DNA from: Betaproteobacteria bacterium
GTDB lineage: Bacteria; Pseudomonadota; Gammaproteobacteria; Burkholderiales; SG8-39
Length of the DNA: 5,387 nt
Assembly: GCA_009693435.1 (NCBI GenBank)
Contig: SHXF01000173.1
Span: 1 to 5,387, forward strand
Direction: 5' to 3'
Shown: in pieces, positions 1 through 4,443 of the stretch
Numbering within the stretch: position 1 is the first letter of the stretch
Layout: each line of letters begins with the position of its first letter
Position numbers and translations under genes: made by a program
The notes under the pieces: model-generated
The model's input: the letters and a program-made list of their open reading frames with translations, nothing else
Databases searched by the model: none
Told to the model about the DNA's origin: nothing

Positions 1-138
1 ATGTCGATGACCATCCGTAGATGATCAACCCACCGCGCCGACGCAGCTTGCCTTTCAGCCGCCTTGCCACCTCCCTTGTACCCTTCCAGGCTCATTCATC
101 AATGGAATGTCGAGCCTTCCTCCAGGCTCATACCTCGT
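1..138. other. Disrupted region upstream of the IorB-like fragment, with short repeats
   Basis: An IorB-type coding sequence should run through this stretch, since the downstream reading frame starts in the middle of the family's domain. Instead the frame used downstream has a TGA at 22-24, and the residues before about base 139 do not look like the family. The 11-base sequence TCCAGGCTCAT occurs at 85-95 and again at 121-131. Between the copies, GAGCCT (112-117) is complementary to AGGCTC in either copy (88-93 or 124-129). I recognise no gene here on either strand. A small insertion or rearrangement, gene decay, or an assembly error at a contig end could each explain it. Confidence 0.4.
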
Positions 139-981
139 TGGACAAGACTGGGACTGGACGCCTCGGGAAATATCTCCGCCTGGCAGATGCGCATTGCCAG
201 CACATCCATCATCGCGACACTGCTCAAACTGCCGCTGAAAGACGGCGTCGATCCGCAGGCGGTGACCTGCTTCAACGACCATCCCTATTCGGTGCCGAGC
301 ACGCTGGTGGAATACGCGCAGCGCAACGCCCATGTGCCGGTCGGATTCTGGCGCACCGTGGGCCATTCGCAGAACCCGTTCGTGCGCGAGTGTTTCGTAG
401 ACGAAATGGCGCTGGCCACGGGCAAGGACCCCTATGAATTTCGCCGGTCGATGCTCGCCAGGTCGCCGCGCGATCTGGCCATTCTCGACGCAGTGGCCAA
501 GGCGGCCGGCTGGGGGAAACCGCTGCCAACGGGCGTGTTCCGCGGTATCGCGGAGACCGAGGGCTATGGCAGCTATGTGTCGGCGGTGTGCGAGGTGTCG
601 GTGAACCAGCGGGGCGACCTGAAAATTCATCGTGTCGTGATCGGCATCGACTGCGGCTACGTGGTGAATCCGGATAACGTTCGCGCCCAGTTGCAGGGTA
701 CGGTGGTGCACGGACTAAGCGCGATCCTGTGGGGCGAGAACACGGTGAAAGACGGGCGCATCGAGCAGTCCAACTTCCACGACTACCGGATGATGCGGCT
801 GAACGAGATGCCCAAGGTGGAAATGGTACTCGCGCCTACCGGAGGATTCTGGGGCGGCGTGGGTGAGCCGGCGCAGGCGCCGCTGGCGCCGGCGCTGGCC
901 AACGCGATATTTGCGGCAACCGGCAGGCGCCTGCGCTCGCTGCCACTGAAAAACCACGGCATCACGCTCGTGAAGGCTTGA
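64..981 (+). CDS. Molybdopterin-binding subunit of a xanthine dehydrogenase-family oxidoreductase (IorB-like), C-terminal part, 5' end lost
   Basis: This is the C-terminal portion of the large molybdenum-cofactor subunit of an isoquinoline 1-oxidoreductase/aldehyde oxidoreductase-type hydroxylase. Such enzymes hydroxylate N-heterocycles or oxidise aldehydes and pass electrons to a 2Fe-2S subunit and often to cytochromes c. Family-like sequence runs from GLDASGNISAW (residues 30-40). It includes VPVGFWRTVGHSQN (91-104), a DPYEFRR helix (122-128), CGYVVNPDNVRAQLQG (197-212) and GVGEPAQAPLAPALANAIFAA (265-285). The Glu of GVGEP (residue 268) matches the catalytic base of the family. Full members have about 700 or more residues; only about 280 family-like residues are present. 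The TTG at 64 is merely the first possible start after the in-frame stop at 22-24, and the next ATG (187) lies inside the domain, so neither looks like a true start. The stop overlaps the soxX start by four bases. It may be a pseudogene remnant or the tail of a gene broken by assembly. The substrate cannot be told. Confidence 0.8.
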   Translation: MPPPLYPSRLIHQWNVEPSSRLIPRWTRLGLDASGNISAWQMRIASTSIIATLLKLPLKDGVDPQAVTCFNDHPYSVPSTLVEYAQRNAHVPVGFWRTVGHSQNPFVRECFVDEMALATGKDPYEFRRSMLARSPRDLAILDAVAKAAGWGKPLPTGVFRGIAETEGYGSYVSAVCEVSVNQRGDLKIHRVVIGIDCGYVVNPDNVRAQLQGTVVHGLSAILWGENTVKDGRIEQSNFHDYRMMRLNEMPKVEMVLAPTGGFWGGVGEPAQAPLAPALANAIFAATGRRLRSLPLKNHGITLVKA

Positions 982-1460
982 AACCCCACAGCAAATTGTT
1001 CTGGCTGGTAGTTGCATGCGCGATCGCGCTCCCCGCGGGTGCGATCGCGCAGCCTGATTCCATGGCGCTCGCCTCTTACGCAGTCGACGGACTCGAAATA
1101 CGCAGCCCACTGGGCGGCGCAATCGGGGATGCGGCGCGCGGCCGAGCGATCGCGACCAGCCGCACCGAGGGCGCGTGCGTGTTATGCCATGCGGTGCCCG
1201 GTGAGCGATTCGCGGGAGATATCGGTCCCCCGCTTGCCGGCATCGGCGAGCGGTTGACACCGGCGCAGCTGCGCTTGCGCATCGTCGATTCGAGCCGCAT
1301 CAATCCCGCCACCGTGATGCCGCCCTATTACCGGGTTGACGGTCTGGCCATGGTGGCCGCCGCGCGCCGCGGACAGCCGGTGCTCCAGCCACAGGAGATC
1401 GAAGACGTGGTCGCATGGTTGTCCACGCTGATCGCGCCGATCGGATCGGCGCCGCAATGA
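978..1460 (+). CDS. soxX: Sulfur oxidation c-type cytochrome SoxX
   Basis: SoxX is the monoheme partner of SoxA. Together they form the periplasmic SoxXA cytochrome, which couples thiosulfate-type sulfur to the SoxY cysteine and takes up two electrons. The 160-residue protein has a Sec signal peptide (KPHSK, then a hydrophobic core at about 7-24, with likely cleavage after AIA at 24). One heme c site, CVLCH, lies at 67-71, followed by the SoxX-like GDIGPPLAGIGERL (80-93). Met114 in TVMPPYYRV is the expected distal heme ligand, and the helix EIEDVVAWLSTL (140-151) is typical of the C-terminus. The start chosen is TTG at 978, because it supplies the positive n-region of the signal peptide; it overlaps the preceding stop as TTGA. 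No convincing ribosome binding site is seen, so translational coupling is likely. The end overlaps soxY as ATGA. Confidence 0.93.
   Translation: MKPHSKLFWLVVACAIALPAGAIAQPDSMALASYAVDGLEIRSPLGGAIGDAARGRAIATSRTEGACVLCHAVPGERFAGDIGPPLAGIGERLTPAQLRLRIVDSSRINPATVMPPYYRVDGLAMVAAARRGQPVLQPQEIEDVVAWLSTLIAPIGSAPQ
1017..1051. repeat. Perfect 11-base inverted repeat in the soxX signal peptide codons
   Basis: TGCGCGATCGC (1017-1027) is the exact reverse complement of GCGATCGCGCA (1041-1051). The 13-base loop itself contains the palindrome CCCGCGGG. In RNA this would make a very GC-rich hairpin about 40 bases after the soxX start. Each arm contains the octamer GCGATCGC. Whether it acts on translation or is a by-product of Ala-rich signal peptide codons cannot be decided from the sequence. 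Confidence 0.5.
1434..1452. repeat. Inverted repeat just before the soxY start codon
   Basis: GCGCCGATC (1434-1442) and GATCGGCGC (1444-1452) are perfect reverse complements around one central base. As an RNA hairpin this allows a stem of about 7 base pairs with a 5-base loop. It covers the position where a soxY ribosome binding site should be, four bases before the ATG at 1457. It lies within the last codons of soxX, so ribosomes finishing soxX would open it, which fits translational coupling of the two genes. Confidence 0.45.
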
Positions 1461-1939
1461 ATCAGGCCGGCGGAGCAAGCGCCGTTCTGCGCCTCACACG
1501 CAGGCAGTGGCTGGCGCTCGCCGCTGGCGGCTTCGCGGTATCGGCCTGGCCGCGCGCCGCGCAGGCCCAGCTCGCGACCTTCGAATCGATGGTGCTGCCC
1601 GTCTCGCAGGGCGCCCCGGTACGCCGCGGCAAGGTCAGACTGACACTGCCCGTGCTCGCCGAGAACGGCAATGCCGTGCCGATGAAAGTGGCCGTCGACA
1701 GCGCGATGAGCCCGGACGATCACGTCAAGGCGATACACCTGCTCTCCGAACGCAACCCGGTGAAAAACATGGCGGTGTTTTACCTCGGTCCCCGAGCCGG
1801 TCGGGCGGAAGTGAACACGCGTGTGCGCCTTGCCGGCAGCCAGCGCGTTGTGGCGCTCGCGCATTTGTCCGACGGCAGCTTCTGGTATGACCAGGCGGAG
1901 GTTATCGTGACCTTGTCCGCATGCGTGGATGGCACATGA
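1457..1939 (+). CDS. soxY: Thiosulfate oxidation carrier subunit SoxY, with atypical C-terminal end
   Basis: SoxY, bound to SoxZ, carries the sulfur substrate on a cysteine at the end of a flexible C-terminal arm through the periplasmic Sox cycle. The 160-residue protein starts with a twin-arginine (Tat) signal: TRRQW at 14-18, then LALAAGGFAVSAW, with likely cleavage after AQA near 37. This fits export of a folded SoxYZ complex, as known for the family. The mature part shows SoxY features: VRLTLPVLAENGNAVPMKV (60-78), then HLLSERNPVKNMAVFYLGP (94-112) and a final strand AEVIVTL. The end is SACVDGT, with a single Cys156, where textbook SoxY ends in GGCGG. The start ATG at 1457 is chosen because it overlaps the soxX stop (ATGA) and leaves a normal Tat n-region; an ATG at 1415 would add 14 residues inside soxX. 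Confidence 0.92.
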   Translation: MNQAGGASAVLRLTRRQWLALAAGGFAVSAWPRAAQAQLATFESMVLPVSQGAPVRRGKVRLTLPVLAENGNAVPMKVAVDSAMSPDDHVKAIHLLSERNPVKNMAVFYLGPRAGRAEVNTRVRLAGSQRVVALAHLSDGSFWYDQAEVIVTLSACVDGT

Positions 1940-1961
1940 ACGCGCAGCGGCATGAAGAACC

Positions 1962-1966
1962 GGGGG
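1962..1966 (+). promoter_or_regulatory. Possible ribosome binding site of soxZ
   Basis: GGGGG lies ten bases before the soxZ ATG in the 37-base gap after soxY. soxZ is the only sox gene here that does not overlap its upstream neighbour, so it needs its own ribosome loading site. The match to the Shine-Dalgarno consensus is only partial. Confidence 0.35.
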
Positions 1967-1976
1967 TGCGCTGAAA

Positions 1977-2294
1977 ATGGCACGCGTGCAGCTGCCGGGG
2001 CAGGCCAGGAAAGGCGAGGTGGTGGCGGTGCGGCTGCTGATACAGCACGGCATGGAGACCGGCCATCGCCAGGATGATGTCGGTCGTTTCATCGAGCGAA
2101 ACGTCATCCAGCATGTCAGCTGCCGTTACAACGGCGTGGAGGTCTTTCGCGCCGAACTCTCCTCGGGAATATCTGCCAATCCCTACCTGCAGTTCTACAT
2201 CGTCGCCGAAGCCTCCGGCGAACTGGTGTTCACCTGGGTGGATGACAAGGGCGAAACGGGCGAAGCACGCCAGTCGATTGCCGTGACGGGATGA
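1977..2294 (+). CDS. soxZ: Thiosulfate oxidation carrier subunit SoxZ
   Basis: SoxZ is the small partner of SoxY; the two form the SoxYZ carrier complex, exported together by the SoxY Tat signal. At 105 residues the length is normal, and as expected there is no signal peptide. Typical features are the N-terminal strand KGEVVAVRLLIQHGMETG (12-29), VIQHVSCRYNGVEVFRAEL in the middle, NPYLQFYIVAEASGE, and the ending VFTWVDDKGETGEA. The start ATG at 1977 gives the usual short MARVQLPG beginning, and an in-frame stop lies just upstream at 1953-1955. One cysteine (in HVSCRYNG) is present; it is not known to be catalytic. The end overlaps the soxA start as ATGA. Confidence 0.93.
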   Translation: MARVQLPGQARKGEVVAVRLLIQHGMETGHRQDDVGRFIERNVIQHVSCRYNGVEVFRAELSSGISANPYLQFYIVAEASGELVFTWVDDKGETGEARQSIAVTG

Positions 2295-3172
2295 AGCACG
2301 CGCGCGCCAGCGAAGTTACGCACGCCACCCGCGCTTGCGTCGCGCTGGCAAGCGCGATGCTCCTGACATGCGGCATGTCCTCTCTCGCACAGACTAGAGG
2401 GCAAGGCCGGTCGCCTGCCCAGGCATTGCCGGCCGCACAGGGCGCCCTACCTGACCGTGCGATCGCGCAAGGAGACTTGAAGTCCGGCCGCGAATTTCTC
2501 GGCGCCGATGTGCGCGCAATGCAGGCTGACGAATTTTCCAACCCGGGGATGCTCTGGGTGGAACGCGGGGAGAAACTCTGGAATCAACCGGCAGGGACGT
2601 CCTCCAGATCCTGCGCAGACTGTCATGGCGATGCGAAAGTCTCGATGAGAGGGGTGGCCGCGCGCTACCCGGCCGTTGACACCGTCTCGAGCAAGCTGTT
2701 TAACCTGGAAGACCGCGTGCGCCAATCACGCGCCGAGCATCAGGGCGCGGCGGCACCTGCGTTTGAATCCGAGGAACTGCTCGCGCTGGTCGCGTTCGTT
2801 GCCCATCAATCCCGCGGGAGCCCGGTGAAGGTCGTCATCGATGGCCCCGCGCGGCCATTCTTTGATGCCGGAAGATCCTTCTATTACAGGCGCGTCGGCC
2901 AGATGAACCTCGCCTGCGCGCATTGCCATGAGGCGAACTGGGGCAAGACCCTGTACGCGGAGCGGATCAGCCAGGGTCATCCCAACGCCTACCCGGCCTA
3001 CCGCCTGGAATGGCAATCGCTTGGGTCGGTGGAGCGCCGCCTGCGCAGTTGCCTGTTCGGCGTGCGCGCCGAACTGCCACCCCCGGGCACGCAGGCGTTG
3101 CGCGAACTGTCGCTGTTTCTCGCTTGGCGCGCGGAAGGACTGCCGATCGAGGCGCCGGGAGTGAGGCGCTAG
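2291..3172 (+). CDS. soxA: Diheme sulfur oxidation cytochrome SoxA
   Basis: SoxA is the catalytic subunit of SoxXA, which joins thiosulfate to the SoxY cysteine in the periplasm. The 293-residue protein has a Sec-type signal (Arg14 then ACVALASAMLLTCGMSSLA, likely cut before Gln34). It carries two heme c motifs, CADCH at 108-112 and CAHCH at 209-213, so it is of the diheme type. Cys254 in LRSCLFGVRAE matches the cysteine that ligates the active-site heme and forms a persulfide in known SoxA proteins. QGHPNAYPAYRLEWQSLGSVERR (228-250) and the ending LFLAWRAEGLPIEAPGVR are characteristic. The ATG at 2291 overlaps the soxZ stop. The gene looks intact with all key residues. soxB, its common next neighbour, is not there. 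Confidence 0.95.
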   Translation: MKHARASEVTHATRACVALASAMLLTCGMSSLAQTRGQGRSPAQALPAAQGALPDRAIAQGDLKSGREFLGADVRAMQADEFSNPGMLWVERGEKLWNQPAGTSSRSCADCHGDAKVSMRGVAARYPAVDTVSSKLFNLEDRVRQSRAEHQGAAAPAFESEELLALVAFVAHQSRGSPVKVVIDGPARPFFDAGRSFYYRRVGQMNLACAHCHEANWGKTLYAERISQGHPNAYPAYRLEWQSLGSVERRLRSCLFGVRAELPPPGTQALRELSLFLAWRAEGLPIEAPGVRR

Positions 3173-3223
3173 GGGTGAAGTATCATTCGCCCGTTTCGCC
3201 GCGTGACTTTGCGCGGTAACGAC

Positions 3224-3243
3224 AGGCGCAGGAACGCGCCTTT
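3224..3243 (+). terminator. Weak hairpin after the sox genes, possible terminator
   Basis: AGGCGC (3224-3229) and GCGCCT (3236-3241) can form a 6-base-pair stem with a 6-base loop, followed by only two further T residues (3242-3243). A second small stem, CCGCG/CGCGG (3199-3203 and 3212-3216), lies just before it. These lie in the 103-base gap between soxA and the alcohol dehydrogenase gene. The T tract is poor, so intrinsic termination is uncertain. No convincing promoter was seen in the gap. Confidence 0.25.
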
Positions 3244-3259
3244 CCCCAGACCCGCCGAC

Positions 3260-3265
3260 AGGGAG
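3260..3265 (+). promoter_or_regulatory. Ribosome binding site of the alcohol dehydrogenase gene
   Basis: AGGGAG is a good Shine-Dalgarno match with ten bases to the ATG at 3276. It supports that ATG over the one directly after it at 3279. This is the clearest ribosome binding site of the window. Confidence 0.55.
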
Positions 3266-3275
3266 TGATGCCACC

Positions 3276-4391
3276 ATGATGCCGCTGATCCAATATCCAC
3301 GCGTGCTGTTCGACTTCGGCGCGGTCCGGGCGCTGCCTGAAGAGCTGGCGCAGTTCAAGATCGCGCGGCCGCTGTTCGTCACCGATCCCGGCCTGGTGCG
3401 TCACGGCGTGTTCGACAAAGTCCGCGCAGCGATGCCTGCAGGATCCACGCTGGCGGTGTTCGATCAGACGCCGGAGAATCCGACGGTCGACGGCGTGGAG
3501 CGCGCGCTGGCGCTGTACCGCGAGCGCGGCTGCGACGGGCTGGTAGCAGTCGGCGGCGGCTCGGTCATCGACACGGCCAAGGCTGCGGCGGTGGTTGCGG
3601 GACTCGGCGGAAAGGTCGATGACTATCTCGGTCATCCGGAACGGATCACAGCCAGCGTCGTGAGCCTGATCGCCGTGCCCACCACCTCCGGCACCGGCAG
3701 CGAGGTATCGCGCGGCGCGGGCATACACTCCACCTCCTCCAGCCGCGGCAGTTCCATCGGCGGACCCTGGGTCGTCCCCAGGGTCGCGATTTGCGATCCC
3801 GAGCTCACCCTGACCTTGCCGAAATTCATGACCGCCGGCACCGGCATGGACGCGCTGTCGCATGCGGTCGAGGGCTATCTCGCCAAGGCGGTCAACCCGG
3901 TGGGCGACGCGATGGCGCTCGATGCGGTGAAACGAGCCTGGGCCTGGCTGCCGCGCGCGGTGGACAACGGCGCGGACCGCGAGGCGCGCTGGCAGATGAT
4001 GATGGCCTCGATGCAGGCGATGCTCACCGCCAAGGGACTGGGATCGGCGCACGCGCTCGCCAACACCTTCGGCGACCAGGGCCTGCACCATGGCACCTTG
4101 GTGACCATGGCGCTGCCCGCGGTGCTACGGTTGCTCGCGCCGCGCTTGCCCGAGCGCATGAGTGCGCTGGCCGGCGCGATGATGCTCGCCCCCGGAGAGA
4201 ACCCGGCGGACGCTTTAGGAGCGATGAACGCGCGTCTCGGCCTGCCCAGGACGCTGCGCGAGTACGGCTACAAAATGACCGACATCAATGAGAGCGCGAC
4301 GGACGCGCACCAGAGCTTCTTCAATATTCCTGCGCCCTATCACCCGACACTCGCCGAATACCGCTCACTGATCGAAGCCATGCTGGGCTGA
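3276..4391 (+). CDS. Iron-containing alcohol dehydrogenase, resembling 4-hydroxybutyrate dehydrogenase
   Basis: This is a cytoplasmic NAD(P)-dependent alcohol/aldehyde oxidoreductase of the group III (metal-dependent) family; 371 residues is the usual size. The N-terminal nucleotide-binding half has GCDGLVAVGGGSVIDTAK (85-102) and VPTTSGTGSEVSRGA (134-148). The metal-binding half has CDPELTLTLP (173-182), with ligands predicted at Asp192 and His196 (GMDALSHAVEGY), His259 (GSAHALAN) and His272 (GLHHG). From memory, the layout and phrases such as CDGLVAVGGGS, SGTGSEV, GMDA and GLHHGTL with PAVLR match 4-hydroxybutyrate dehydrogenase (Gbd) of Cupriavidus necator. A related short-chain alcohol dehydrogenase is possible. 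Oddly, the second histidine of the usual HxxxH is replaced by Asn263. It follows soxA by 103 bases with its own ribosome binding site, so it may be a separate unit; no link to sulfur oxidation is evident. Confidence 0.88.
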   Translation: MMPLIQYPRVLFDFGAVRALPEELAQFKIARPLFVTDPGLVRHGVFDKVRAAMPAGSTLAVFDQTPENPTVDGVERALALYRERGCDGLVAVGGGSVIDTAKAAAVVAGLGGKVDDYLGHPERITASVVSLIAVPTTSGTGSEVSRGAGIHSTSSSRGSSIGGPWVVPRVAICDPELTLTLPKFMTAGTGMDALSHAVEGYLAKAVNPVGDAMALDAVKRAWAWLPRAVDNGADREARWQMMMASMQAMLTAKGLGSAHALANTFGDQGLHHGTLVTMALPAVLRLLAPRLPERMSALAGAMMLAPGENPADALGAMNARLGLPRTLREYGYKMTDINESATDAHQSFFNIPAPYHPTLAEYRSLIEAMLG

Positions 4392-4416
4392 AGTAAATCA
4401 CGAACCTGCTTTTCGG

Positions 4417-4443
4417 AGACCTCACGTCACCGGCGGCAGGTCT
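4417..4443. terminator. Inverted repeat between the convergent genes, possible terminator
   Basis: AGACCT (4417-4422) and AGGTCT (4438-4443) form a 6-base-pair inverted repeat with a 15-base loop. An overlapping alternative pairs ACCTGC (4404-4409) with GCAGGT (4436-4441). They lie at the meeting point of the dehydrogenase gene (+) and the membrane protein gene (-), partly within the end of the latter. Only a short T run follows, so this is a weak call. Confidence 0.22.

Noticed and set aside
1952..1976. Small ORF MKNRGCA... between soxY and soxZ
   Set aside because: It runs out of frame through soxZ, has no clear ribosome binding site, and reads as chance sequence.
1328..2107. Long - strand open frame opposite soxY
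   Set aside because: It crosses the soxX, soxY and soxZ coding sequences and shows no recognisable motif.
2351..2380. Possible lipoprotein signal in SoxA (LLTC at residues 24-27)
   Set aside because: Thr before the Cys does not fit the usual lipobox (Gly/Ala/Ser at that position), and a normal signal peptidase I site follows at SLA-Q.
3183..4091. Long - strand open frame opposite the alcohol dehydrogenase
   Set aside because: Rich in Arg, His and Ala with no domain; a typical shadow of a GC-rich gene whose + strand frame has clear family motifs.
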